Source: Ruminococcus sp.
GTDB taxonomy: Bacteria > Bacillota > Clostridia > Oscillospirales > Acutalibacteraceae
NCBI GenBank assembly: GCA_003521625.1
Contig: DPHV01000024.1
Coordinates: 522-64,521 of the forward strand
Reading direction: 5' to 3'
DNA: 64,000 bases
The notes beneath the pieces were generated by a model that saw only the letters and a list, made by a program, of their open reading frames with translations, had not been told where the DNA came from and ran no database searches. This document shows, piece by piece, positions 25,094 through 32,526 of this stretch. The position numbers and the translations under genes were made by a program. Position 1 is the first letter of the stretch. The number at the start of each line of letters is the position of its first letter.

Positions 25094-25807
25094 TTGCGTG
25101 TTTTAATTTGTGATGATGAAATTTTTGCAGTTGAATCAATCAAAAAAATTGTTTCCGAATATTTCAGCGAGCGCAATATAAGTGCTGAAATAGTTGCCGA
25201 AACCGACAGCACAAAAGTTCTTGCCGAAAAAGCGTCTTTTGACATGGCATTTCTTGATGTTGAAATGCCAAAGCACAGCGGACTCGAAATCGCAAAGCAC
25301 CTTTTAGATATTAACCCGAATACAATAGTTTTCATCATAACCTCGCATCAGGGCTATCTTGACAGCGCAATGGACTTGCGAGTGTTCAGATTTCTTCCAA
25401 AACCGCTTGACAGAGAAAGAATTTTCAGCGGTCTTGACTCTGCAATCAGGTTTTATAATGAAAACACAAGAGTGTTGCTGACTGACGGCTCAACGGCACA
25501 GCGTATCTATATGCGTGATATTCTCTACATTACTATTCATAAGAGGAAAACTCTTGTAGTTACCAAAAATGATGAAATAATCAGCGACAGATCGCTTGCT
25601 CAGTGGAAAGAAATTTTACCTGATAACTGTTTTGTACAGCCGCACTACAGCTACATAGTCAGCCTTCAGAACATTGAAAGGCTTGAAAAGGATAATATTG
25701 TTCTGCAAAAGAATAATAATGAAACAGTTAATATAAAAATTTCTCAGAGAAAATACAAAGAATTTAAAAATAAGTTTTTCGAATATATTTCGCAGGAAAA
25801 TTTTTAG
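25094..25807 (+). CDS. LytTR-family response regulator
   Basis: This 237-residue two-domain regulator has an N-terminal receiver (LICDDEIFAVESIKK, phospho-Asp in AFLDVEMPKHSG near residue 55, LPKPL) and a C-terminal LytTR DNA-binding domain (YMRDILYITIHKRKTLVVT, PHYSYIVSLQNIERLE). I chose the TTG at 25094, 8 nt after AAGGG, because the receiver fold begins there. The kinase partner is not adjacent. It follows trpF closely and may be co-transcribed with it. Confidence 0.85.
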   Translation: MRVLICDDEIFAVESIKKIVSEYFSERNISAEIVAETDSTKVLAEKASFDMAFLDVEMPKHSGLEIAKHLLDINPNTIVFIITSHQGYLDSAMDLRVFRFLPKPLDRERIFSGLDSAIRFYNENTRVLLTDGSTAQRIYMRDILYITIHKRKTLVVTKNDEIISDRSLAQWKEILPDNCFVQPHYSYIVSLQNIERLEKDNIVLQKNNNETVNIKISQRKYKEFKNKFFEYISQENF

Positions 25808-25824
25808 CATAAAAGAAAAAATTG

Positions 25825-25852
25825 TTGACAAGCCTGCATTTTATGGTATAAT
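25825..25852 (+). promoter_or_regulatory. Promoter for rpsF-ssb-rpsR
   Basis: A consensus TTGACA (25825-25830), a 16-nt spacer and TATAAT (25847-25852) lie 71 nt before rpsF. Confidence 0.8.
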
Positions 25853-25857
25853 AAAAC

Positions 25858-25912
25858 TGTTGCTTTGTGCAACAAATCCTTGCGGCAAAAGCCGCCATAA
25901 TGTCCAGAAGGA
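25858..25912 (+). promoter_or_regulatory. Candidate S6:S18 ribosomal leader (autoregulatory RNA)
   Basis: The leader has a short hairpin, GTTGC/GCAAC (from 25859), then ATCCTTGCGGC AAAA GCCGCC and ATAATGTCC before the ribosome site. A GC hairpin with an exposed CCG next to rpsF, followed by ATGTCC, fits the S6:S18 mRNA-binding motif by which the S6-S18 dimer represses its own operon. The match is by eye. Confidence 0.55.
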
Positions 25913-25923
25913 GGTGCAATAGA

Positions 25924-26220
25924 ATGGCAGTAACAGCAAATTACGAAACCGTAATGATTATTTCAATGAAAAAGGGCGAAGAAGGCATTCAGGCTATCGT
26001 TGAAAAGTTCAAGGCTCTCATTGAAAAGCATGCCACTTTAAAGAATGTTGACGAATGGGGCAAGAGAAAGCTTGCTTACCTCATCAACAAGGAAAGTGAA
26101 GGTTATTACGTACTTTTTGATTTTGAAAGCACAGCCGAGTTCCCTGCAGAGCTTGACCGTATCTACAAAATCACAGACGGCGTAATGCGTTCACTCATCA
26201 TCAAAAAGGAAGACGAATAA
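25924..26220 (+). CDS. rpsF: 30S ribosomal protein S6
   Basis: This 98-residue protein matches S6: NYETVMIISMKKGEE, VDEWGKRKLAYLINKESEGYYVLFDFES and a C-terminal TDGVMRSLIIKKEDE. S6 pairs with S18, encoded two genes later, on the small-subunit platform. AAGGAGGTG lies before the ATG at 25924. The upstream in-frame extension runs through the leader RNA and is not coding. Confidence 0.95.
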   Translation: MAVTANYETVMIISMKKGEEGIQAIVEKFKALIEKHATLKNVDEWGKRKLAYLINKESEGYYVLFDFESTAEFPAELDRIYKITDGVMRSLIIKKEDE

Positions 26221-26262
26221 TCACATTGTAGGGCTTGTCCCGAATTACGAAAGGATTACAAA

Positions 26263-26757
26263 ATGTTAAACAGAGTTATTTTAATGGGCAGACTCGTTTC
26301 TGCTCCTGAATTAAAGACAACACCGTCGGGTGTCAGCGTTACCAGCTTCAGAATTGCAGTTGACAGAAATTATGTCAAGCAGGGTGAGGAACGCAAGGCA
26401 GATTTCTTTGATATTGTATGTTGGAGAAATCAGGCTGAATTTGTTTGCCGTTATTTCGGCAAGGGTTCAATGATTGCAATTGACGGTCAGCTGCAAAGCC
26501 GCACCTATCAGGCGAAGGACGGTACTAACCGTTATGTTGTCGAAGTTGTCGCTGATAATGTATCTTTCACAGGTGAACGCCGTGACAATTCAGGCGGATA
26601 CAACCAGTCGTACGGAACAAACCAGAGCTATGGAAATCAGTCCTACGGCAACCAGTCATATCAGCAGGAAGCGCCTGCACAGCAGCCTGCTTCTTATCAG
26701 AGCGGAGCAAATTCCGATTTTCAGGATATGCCCCTTGACGACGACTTACCGTTTTAA
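26263..26757 (+). CDS. ssb: Single-stranded DNA-binding protein
   Basis: This 164-residue SSB has an OB-fold (MLNRVILMGRLVSAPEL, SFRIAVDR, ADFFDIVCWRNQAEF, residues 1-105). A low-complexity linker with repeated NQSYG units follows, then the acidic tip DMPLDDDLPF that binds partner proteins. Its place between rpsF and rpsR is the usual Firmicute order. Confidence 0.96.
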   Translation: MLNRVILMGRLVSAPELKTTPSGVSVTSFRIAVDRNYVKQGEERKADFFDIVCWRNQAEFVCRYFGKGSMIAIDGQLQSRTYQAKDGTNRYVVEVVADNVSFTGERRDNSGGYNQSYGTNQSYGNQSYGNQSYQQEAPAQQPASYQSGANSDFQDMPLDDDLPF

Positions 26758-26803
26758 TTACAACTTTAGTTTAAATAATTCTCATTGAAAGGAGAACTTC
26801 ACT

Positions 26804-27043
26804 ATGGCAGACAGACCTATGAACCGTGGCAGAAAGGCTCGCAAGAAGGTTTGCGGCTTCTGCGTTGACAAGGTTGAACATATCGACTACAAAGACATCG
26901 CACGTCTTCGCCGTTATATGTCAGAGAGAGGAAAGATTCTTCCCCGCCGTGTAACAGGCACATGTGCAAAGCATCAGCGTGAGCTTACAGTAGCAATCAA
27001 GCGTGCACGTCACCTTGCATTACTTCCTTATTCAGCTGACTAA
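26804..27043 (+). CDS. rpsR: 30S ribosomal protein S18
   Basis: This 79-residue protein has the S18 core: IDYKDIARLRRYMSERGKILPRRVTGTCAKHQRELTVAIKRARHLALLPY. The N-terminal CGFC together with C and H later suggests the zinc-binding form. It follows ssb by 46 nt with GAAAGGAG before the ATG and ends at a terminator. Confidence 0.96.
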   Translation: MADRPMNRGRKARKKVCGFCVDKVEHIDYKDIARLRRYMSERGKILPRRVTGTCAKHQRELTVAIKRARHLALLPYSAD

Positions 27044-27053
27044 TTTAAAATTT

Positions 27054-27080
27054 ACCGCTCCGTTACGGGGCGGTTTTTTA
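27054..27080 (+). terminator. Terminator after rpsR
   Basis: ACCGCTCC (27054-27061) pairs with GGGGCGGT (27067-27074) with one wobble, followed by six T's. Confidence 0.88.
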
Positions 27081-27099
27081 TATTTCAATTTAGCATTTA

Positions 27100-27133
27100 A
27101 ACAAAACAACCGTATGCCGAAAGGCATACGGTT
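27100..27133 (-). terminator. Terminator after ilvE
   Basis: An 11-bp perfect inverted repeat (27108-27118 with 27123-27133, AACCGTATGCC) with a 4-nt loop is followed on the minus strand by TTGTTTTGTTT. Confidence 0.85.
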
Positions 27134-27153
27134 GCATTATGTAATATAAAATA

Positions 27154-28179
27154 TTATTTAATTTCCTTAATCCAGCCTTCGGGAGCTTCAATCTTGCCCA
27201 TCTGAATGCCGGTAAGTGTTTCATAAAGCTTTTTGGTAGTGGGACCCATTTCTTCCATACCGCTCGGGAAGCAGATTTCCTTGCCGTGGTCATAAATCTT
27301 GCCGACAGGAGAAATAACTGCCGCAGTACCGCAAAGACCGCATTCTGCAAAGTCCTTAACCTCGTCAAAGTAAACCTCTCTCTGCTCAACCTCAAGACCG
27401 AGATAATGCTCTGCAACGTACATAAGCGAACGGCGTGTGATAGAGGGGAGAATACTGTCGGACTTCGGAGTGACAATCTTGTTGTCCTTTGTAACAAACA
27501 GGAAGTTAGCACCGCCTGTTTCCTCAACCTTAGTGCGAGTTGCGGCGTCAAGGTACATATTCTCGTCAAAGCCCTCTGCGTGAGCAGTAACGATTGCATG
27601 AAGGCTCATTGCATAGTTAAGACCTGCCTTGATGTGACCTGTTCCGTGCGGAGCGGCTCTGTCAAAATCTGAAACCTTAATTGTAATAGGCTTTGCACCG
27701 CCCTTGAAGTAAGGACCAACGGGAGTTGTGAAAATCCTGAACTGATATTCGTCCGACGGTTTAACGCCGATAACAGGACCCGAGCCGAACATATAGGGAC
27801 GAATATAAAGAGTAGCGCCTGTGCCGTAAGGAGGTACAAAATCGGAATTTGCCTTGACAACCTTGCATACAGCCTCAACAAAATCTTCTTTCGGGAACAC
27901 AGGCATCTCAAGACGCTTGCAGCTGTCTTCCATTCTCTGGGCGTTGAGGTCGGGACGGAACACAACAATTCTGCCGTCGCAGGTTGTGTAAGCTTTCATA
28001 CCCTCAAAACAAGTCTGGGCATACTGCAAAACACCTGCACACTCACTCATTGTGACGGTAGCGTCCTCGGTCATAACGCCGTTATCCCACTTGCCGTCCT
28101 TGTAGTTTGATACAAATCTTTCGCCTGTCGGCATATAGCCAAAGCCGAGATTTGACCAGTCAATGTTTTGCTTTTCCAT
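27154..28179 (-). CDS. ilvE: Branched-chain amino acid aminotransferase
   Basis: This 341-residue class IV PLP aminotransferase interconverts Val, Leu and Ile with their 2-oxo acids. It has LQYAQTCFEGMKAYTT, the arginine-rich MEDSCKRLEMP, the PLP lysine segment GTGHIKAGLNYAMSLHA, EETGGANF and CGTAAVISPVG. The length and the N-terminus (IDWSNLGFGYMPT) place it in the larger BCAT2-like group. It is a single-gene unit with its own terminator. Confidence 0.93.
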   Translation of the reverse strand: MEKQNIDWSNLGFGYMPTGERFVSNYKDGKWDNGVMTEDATVTMSECAGVLQYAQTCFEGMKAYTTCDGRIVVFRPDLNAQRMEDSCKRLEMPVFPKEDFVEAVCKVVKANSDFVPPYGTGATLYIRPYMFGSGPVIGVKPSDEYQFRIFTTPVGPYFKGGAKPITIKVSDFDRAAPHGTGHIKAGLNYAMSLHAIVTAHAEGFDENMYLDAATRTKVEETGGANFLFVTKDNKIVTPKSDSILPSITRRSLMYVAEHYLGLEVEQREVYFDEVKDFAECGLCGTAAVISPVGKIYDHGKEICFPSGMEEMGPTTKKLYETLTGIQMGKIEAPEGWIKEIK

Positions 28180-28231
28180 TTACATTACTTCCTTTCGAAA
28201 TATATACAAAACCCTTAAAAGGTATAGCATT

Positions 28232-28261
28232 ATTTTAGCACTTTAATGTGTGTTTTGTCAA
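28232..28261 (-). promoter_or_regulatory. Promoter for ilvE
   Basis: On the minus strand, TTGACA (28261-28256), an 18-nt spacer and TAAAAT (28237-28232) lie about 50 nt before ilvE. I see no T-box or leader peptide. Confidence 0.55.
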
Positions 28262-28424
28262 CGCTGAACGGCTATATTTCAGCCTTAAATTGAAAATTGC
28301 ACCATATATTGCCGCAAAGAGTAGAAATAATTGCAATGAAGAATTAAAATTACATTTCAAAAAGTTATAATGAGTTTTAAAGATTTAATAATATTTGTAA
28401 GGAATTAAATATAAGAGGTTAGCT

Positions 28425-29546
28425 ATGGCAGAAGTAATTAAAATTGTTCTCACAGGAGGACCTTGCTCGGGAAAAACTACTGCGCTTTCATATGTATCGG
28501 AAAAGCTTAAGGAGCAGGGGATAGAGGTAATTACAATTGAAGAACGAGCAACAAAGCTTATTTTAAGCGGAAAGACTCCGCAGAATATGGGAAGGTATGA
28601 ATTTCATAAGCTGTTGTTTGAGCTTGAACTGGCTGAAGAAAATGAAAAGACAGAGCTTGCCAAAAAGATGCCCTGTGACAGAGTAGTGATGCTCTTTGAC
28701 AGAGGCTTGCTTGATAACAAGGCGTTTGTTACTCAAGAGGAATTTGACCGATATTCTTCGCTGAACGGTGCAAATGAGGATATAATCCGTAATTCATACG
28801 ACGCTGTTTTTCACCTTGTAACAGCTGCAGACGGTGCAGAAAGCTATTATAATCTGACAAACAACAAGGCTCGTAATGAAAGCATAGAGCAGGCTAAAAA
28901 GCTTGATGAAGAGATACTGTCTGTATGGACGGGTACGCCTCATCTTCGTGTAATTGACAATTCAACTTCATTTGACAAAAAGCTTGAACGCCTTATGACC
29001 GAAATTTTATCTTTTCTCGGAATCCCTAAACATTTTGAAATTGAAAGAAAATTTCTTATAGATTATCCCAACCTTAATTTTCTGAATAACATAAAAACCT
29101 GCCGTAAAATCCCTATAACACAGGCGTATCTAACAACACCCGACGAGGGTTATTTTAGAATAAGAAAACGTGGTGAGGGGAAAAATGCCGTATATATCAA
29201 AACCGTCAAAATCAAAATCAGTGACATAAAGCGCATTGAAATTGAAAATTATATTTCTGAAAAAGAATATAACGAATATATGAGCAAAAAAGAGTATATT
29301 ACAGGCATAATTTCAAAGGATAGATACTGCATTGTGTGGAATAGCACCTATTATGAGCTTGACGTTTATCCGTTCTGGAATGACAAGGCGACAATTGAGA
29401 TTGAACTGCTTTCGGAAAATCAGCAATATAAGCTGCCTGATTTTATAAAACTAATCAGGGAAGTAACATTTGAACAGGAATATCGAAACCTTGCATTAGC
29501 GCAGAAATACGGAAAAAATGGTTTTTACAGCAATTTGCAAAAATAA
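28425..29546 (+). CDS. P-loop NTPase / CYTH (triphosphate tunnel) fusion protein
   Basis: This 373-residue fusion has an N-terminal nucleotide-kinase-like ATPase (Walker A GGPCSGKTT, residues 11-19; FDRGLLDNKAF; arginine in NKARNESI; about 1-190). The C-terminal CYTH domain (about 203-355) has the signature EIERKF, that is E-x-E-x-K, and the strands YFRIRKRGEG, AVYIKTVK and IEIELL. CYTH enzymes bind triphosphates with divalent metal, and kinase-CYTH fusions are known in other lineages. The substrate here is not predictable. Transcribed alone, it ends close to the tRNA-Leu promoter. Confidence 0.85.
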   Translation: MAEVIKIVLTGGPCSGKTTALSYVSEKLKEQGIEVITIEERATKLILSGKTPQNMGRYEFHKLLFELELAEENEKTELAKKMPCDRVVMLFDRGLLDNKAFVTQEEFDRYSSLNGANEDIIRNSYDAVFHLVTAADGAESYYNLTNNKARNESIEQAKKLDEEILSVWTGTPHLRVIDNSTSFDKKLERLMTEILSFLGIPKHFEIERKFLIDYPNLNFLNNIKTCRKIPITQAYLTTPDEGYFRIRKRGEGKNAVYIKTVKIKISDIKRIEIENYISEKEYNEYMSKKEYITGIISKDRYCIVWNSTYYELDVYPFWNDKATIEIELLSENQQYKLPDFIKLIREVTFEQEYRNLALAQKYGKNGFYSNLQK

Positions 29547-29612
29547 TTATATTTTACGCAACATCGACATTTTAAAAAAATTAAAAAAACTACAATTTTT
29601 TCTAAATAGGTA

Positions 29613-29641
29613 TTGACAAGTCAAAAAAGCTATGATATAAT
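29613..29641 (+). promoter_or_regulatory. Promoter for tRNA-Leu
   Basis: A consensus TTGACA (29613-29618), a 17-nt spacer and TATAAT (29636-29641) lie 42 nt before the tRNA. Confidence 0.85.
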
Positions 29642-29683
29642 AGCACTCGTTGAGTTGAGAAATCAACGAACAACAGAATAATT

Positions 29684-29768
29684 GCGAGTGTGCTGGAATA
29701 GGCAGACAGGCACGTTTGAGGGGCGTGTGTTTTACGACGTACGGGTTCAAGTCCCGTCACTCGCACCA
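29684..29768 (+). tRNA. tRNA-Leu(GAG)
   Basis: The acceptor arms GCGAGTG and CACTCGC pair. The anticodon stem is CACGT/GCGTG around the loop TTGAGGG, so the anticodon is GAG. It has the long variable arm of tRNA-Leu, the T-loop GGGTTCAAGTCCC and an encoded CCA (29766-29768). Confidence 0.95.
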
Positions 29769-29776
29769 TTCCTAAG

Positions 29777-29824
29777 GTCTTAAAAATGGTTTAGATAAGC
29801 CGTTTTTAAGACTTCTTTTTTGCT
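29777..29824 (+). terminator. Terminator after tRNA-Leu
   Basis: GTCTTAAAAATGG (29777-29789) pairs with CCGTTTTTAAGAC (29800-29812), 13 bp with one wobble, then TTCTTTTTT. Confidence 0.88.
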
Positions 29825-29956
29825 TAAAAATCCGACAGTCATTAATAAGGCTCTTTCGAATCCTTCCTAATTCAAAAAATAGAATCGCCCAAAAGGGTGT
29901 TTATATTTTTGTCAACAGTTTATGAAAAAATGTCTTATCTGAAGCGAGAAATTAAC

Positions 29957-30007
29957 TAAAAAAAGACGAATGCCACGATACGCGATTTGCGCATCGTGGC
30001 ATTCGTC
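29957..30007 (-). terminator. Terminator of the tRNA array
   Basis: A 15-bp perfect inverted repeat (GACGAATGCCACGAT 29965-29979 with 29993-30007) is followed on the minus strand by a run of T's. It begins immediately at the CCA end of tRNA-Gln. Confidence 0.9.
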
Positions 30008-30082
30008 TGGCTGGGCCGGCGGGATTCGAACCCACGGGTGACGGAGTCAAAGTCCGTTGCCTTACCGCTTGGCGACGGCCCA
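30008..30082 (-). tRNA. tRNA-Gln(TTG)
   Basis: On the minus strand the acceptor TGGGCCG pairs with CGGCCCA. The anticodon arm ACGGA/TCCGT encloses CTTTGAC, giving anticodon TTG. The T-loop GGGTTCGAATCCC and the CCA are present. Confidence 0.94.
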
Positions 30083-30100
30083 AAGTGTTTTTATAGAATT

Positions 30101-30131
30101 AAAGCCGCCAAAGGAACTCTTTAGCGGCTTT
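30101..30131 (-). other. Hairpin between tRNA-Lys and tRNA-Gln
   Basis: AAAGCCGC with an AAAG extension (30101-30113) pairs with the segment 30119-30131. It forms about 12 bp with one wobble on the minus strand and overlaps the last base of tRNA-Lys. The U-run is weak, so it may be a processing site or a leaky terminator. Confidence 0.5.
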
Positions 30132-30206
30132 GGTGACCCATCGGAGATTCGAACTCCGGACACCTTGATTAAAAGTCAAGTGCTCTGCCAACTGAGCTAA
30201 TGAGTC
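30131..30206 (-). tRNA. tRNA-Lys(TTT)
   Basis: The acceptor GACTCAT pairs with ATGGGTC. The anticodon arm TTGA/TCAA encloses CTTTTAA, giving anticodon TTT. D-arm TAGCTCAGTTGGCAGAGCA and the CCA are present. Confidence 0.95.
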
Positions 30207-30209
30207 AAA

Positions 30210-30287
30210 TGGGGTGGAATGACGGATTCGAACCGTCGGTCTCCAGTGCCACAAACTGGCGCGTTAACCAACTACGCTAATCCCACC
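30210..30287 (-). tRNA. tRNA-His(GTG)
   Basis: The anticodon arm CCAGT/ACTGG encloses TTGTGGC, giving anticodon GTG. The extra 5' G (30287) opposes discriminator C, the bacterial tRNA-His identity pair. CCA is encoded. It lies 3 nt from each neighbour. Confidence 0.95.
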
Positions 30288-30290
30288 ATA

Positions 30291-30367
30291 TGGCGCGCCA
30301 AAAGGGACTCGAACCCCTGACCTACTGCTTAGAAGGCAGTTGCTCTATCCAGCTGAGCTATTGGCGC
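30291..30367 (-). tRNA. tRNA-Arg(TCT)
   Basis: The acceptor GCGCCAA pairs with TTGGCGC. The anticodon arm ACTGC/GCAGT encloses CTTCTAA, giving anticodon TCT. CCA is encoded. It is the first tRNA of the minus-strand array. Confidence 0.95.
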
Positions 30368-30405
30368 AGTTATGAACAGCTATAGCTGTTTTCGTCAGCC
30401 TTTAT

Positions 30406-30434
30406 ATTATATCTATTAAGGTGGATTTTGTCAA
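30406..30434 (-). promoter_or_regulatory. Promoter of the four-tRNA array
   Basis: On the minus strand, consensus TTGACA (30434-30429), a 17-nt spacer and TATAAT (30411-30406) lie 39 nt before tRNA-Arg. Confidence 0.85.
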
Positions 30435-30505
30435 TACCTTTTTAAAGATTTTTATGTTTTTTTAATTTTATTGATTTATGCGTTTAAATTATATAAAAAG
30501 TCCAA

Positions 30506-30949
30506 CTAATTTCTGAGCCTTGCTCGTATTCTTCTCATATCTTCAGGCAGCTCATCGTCACTCATATTGTCGGGAACAGCAGTTGTGCCTGCTTTCTTTG
30601 CCGTTTCGTAGTACCAGCACTTAAAGTTTACGGTATCCATTGTTTCCTGCAAGTCTGCCATTTGTTTTTCTAATTCGGCTTTCCTCTTTTTAAAAAGCTC
30701 AAGCCTTTCGTCAATGCTTTCGTCACCTTGTAATACAAGATTGATGAACTCCTTAATATCTTTAATCTGCATTCCCGTTGCCTTAAGACAGTGAATGATT
30801 TTTAAAATTTCGTAGTCGCTGTCCTTGAATATTCGTATACCGCTTTCTGTTCGTTCCATAAACGGCAATAATCCTTCTTTATCGTAATAACGCAGGGTAG
30901 ACGGTGCAACATCAAGCAATTTTGCCATCTCTCCGATTGTGTATGTCAT
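30506..30949 (-). CDS. MerR-family regulator (AdhR/NmlR-like)
   Basis: This 147-residue regulator starts YTIGEMAKLLDVAPSTLRYYDKEGLLPFMERTESGIRIF, the MerR helix-turn-helix and wing. A coiled-coil (LFKKRKAELEKQMADLQ) and a short C-terminal part follow. Relatives of this size (NmlR, AdhR) sense aldehydes or electrophiles and activate alcohol dehydrogenase genes. The gene is divergent from such a dehydrogenase, with a classic MerR promoter between. GGAGGG places the start at the ATG 30949. One cysteine (HCLKA) is visible. Confidence 0.88.
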   Translation of the reverse strand: MTYTIGEMAKLLDVAPSTLRYYDKEGLLPFMERTESGIRIFKDSDYEILKIIHCLKATGMQIKDIKEFINLVLQGDESIDERLELFKKRKAELEKQMADLQETMDTVNFKCWYYETAKKAGTTAVPDNMSDDELPEDMRRIRARLRN

Positions 30950-30990
30950 AAATAATCCCTCCAAAAAAATTTATATTATGCAAAAAAGTA

Positions 30991-31021
30991 TTGACTTAAA
31001 GCTTACTTTAACTTTTATAAT
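30991..31021 (+). promoter_or_regulatory. MerR-type promoter/operator of the alcohol dehydrogenase gene
   Basis: TTGACT (30991-30996) and TATAAT (31016-31021) are separated by 19 bp, too long for SigA alone and typical of MerR-activated promoters. The spacer holds a perfect dyad, TTAAAG-CTTA-CTTTAA (30996-31011), like known NmlR/AdhR operators. Confidence 0.8.
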
Positions 31022-31063
31022 ATATTATACACAAACTAAATATTAATTCAAGGAGGAAATGTT

Positions 31064-32236
31064 ATGTTAGGAAATTTCATTTTTTCAAATCCCACAAAGC
31101 TTTATTTCGGGGAGAACGCTCTTGATAATCTCGCTTCAGAGCTTAAAAATTACGGCAAAAACGTACTTTTCTGCTACGGCGGAGGTTCAATCAAGAAAAA
31201 CGGAATCTATGATAAGGTTGTTAAAATTCTAAAGGAGTGCGGAAAAGTTATCATAGAAGACGGCGGTGTTATGCCGAATCCGACTTCCGAAAAGCTCGTT
31301 GACGGATGTAAAAAGGCAAGAGAGGATAAAGCTGATTTTATCCTTGCCGTGGGCGGTGGAAGCGTCTGCGATTATGCAAAGGCGGTTTCTGTGTCGGTTC
31401 ATTGCACCGAAGACCCGTGGGACAAATATTATCTTAGAATGGAAGACGTTGATAACGAGATTATCCCCGTCGGCTGTGTTCTCACAATGGTAGGAACAGG
31501 CAGTGAAATGAACGGCGGCTCGGTTATAACAAATCACGAGCAGAAGCTCAAAATCGGTCACGTGTTCGGCGACAATGTTTTCCCGAAGTTTTCAATTCTC
31601 AATCCCACATTCACGTATACATTGCCGAAATATCAGATGGTAGCAGGTTTTTATGATATAATGTCGCATATCCTTGAGCAGTATTTTTCGGGCGAGGACG
31701 ACAACACTTCGGACTACATTATGGAGGGTTTGTTAAAATCTCTCATCCATTCTTCAAGAATCGCAATTGAAAATCCCACCGATTACGAAGCTCGCAGTAA
31801 CATTATGTGGATTGCAACATGGGCGCTTAACACTCTTGTAGCCTGCGGCAAATCCACCGACTGGATGGTGCATATGCTCGGTCAGTCTGTAGGCGCATAC
31901 ACCGACGCTACTCACGGAATGACTTTGGCGGCTGTTTCAATTCCTTACTACAAATTTATTATGCCTTACGGACTTGCAAAGTTTAAACGCTATGCTGTAA
32001 ACGTATGGAAAGTATCTCCCGACGGCAAAACCGACGAAGAAATCGCACTTGAAGGACTTTCACGTATGGAAAGGTGGATGGAAGAAATCGGTCTTGTTAT
32101 GAATATCAGGGATTTAGGCGTAACAGATGATATGATTGACGGAATTGCAAAGGGAAGTTTTATAATGGACGGCGGCTACAAGGTGCTTAATCACGATGAA
32201 ATTGTCATGATTTTAAAAGAGAGTATGGGTGAATAA
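31064..32236 (+). CDS. Iron-containing alcohol dehydrogenase
   Basis: This 390-residue group III dehydrogenase probably reduces an aldehyde with NAD(P)H. It has the nucleotide motif VGGGSVCDYAKAV (GGGS), the GTGSEMNGGSVIT signature, and the metal-site region (HILEQYFSG; MVHMLGQSVGAYTDATHGMTLA) with His residues. The sequence is close to butanol dehydrogenase/YqhD-type enzymes. Control by the divergent MerR protein suggests induction by aldehydes. AAGGAGGAA precedes the ATG. Confidence 0.92.
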   Translation: MLGNFIFSNPTKLYFGENALDNLASELKNYGKNVLFCYGGGSIKKNGIYDKVVKILKECGKVIIEDGGVMPNPTSEKLVDGCKKAREDKADFILAVGGGSVCDYAKAVSVSVHCTEDPWDKYYLRMEDVDNEIIPVGCVLTMVGTGSEMNGGSVITNHEQKLKIGHVFGDNVFPKFSILNPTFTYTLPKYQMVAGFYDIMSHILEQYFSGEDDNTSDYIMEGLLKSLIHSSRIAIENPTDYEARSNIMWIATWALNTLVACGKSTDWMVHMLGQSVGAYTDATHGMTLAAVSIPYYKFIMPYGLAKFKRYAVNVWKVSPDGKTDEEIALEGLSRMERWMEEIGLVMNIRDLGVTDDMIDGIAKGSFIMDGGYKVLNHDEIVMILKESMGE

Positions 32237-32526
32237 TCCGTAACGGACAAATTATATAATTCTGTTTACAAAAAACAAGCAAAAGCATTGACAAATTACA
32301 CAATTCGGGATAATATTTCATATGTAGCATATATTTGAATGCAGAATATAAAATATCTTCTTAAAAATCATCTGCAAACGGAAATTATACTTGAGTATTT
32401 TTGCTTTTTATGTGAAGTAAATAGGATAGGTGACTTCTTGTTTAGTTTCCGCTTGTATAAATAACCGATGCCTTACGGTGTCGGTTATTGTCATATCTGC
32501 GGCAAAACGCAAAGAAAGGAATTACT
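32237..32526 (+). promoter_or_regulatory. Long leader region with promoter and hairpin, before the acetyltransferase
   Basis: TTGACA (32288-32293), a 17-nt spacer and TAATAT (32311-32316) give a promoter some 210 nt before the start at 32527. Near the end of the leader, AATAACCGATGCC pairs with GGTGTCGGTTATT (about 32459-32488), 13 bp with two wobbles. No known riboswitch was recognised. Confidence 0.5.

Noticed and set aside
29547..29750. A minus-strand frame across the tRNA-Leu gene
   Set aside because: It is antisense to a well-formed tRNA and its promoter.
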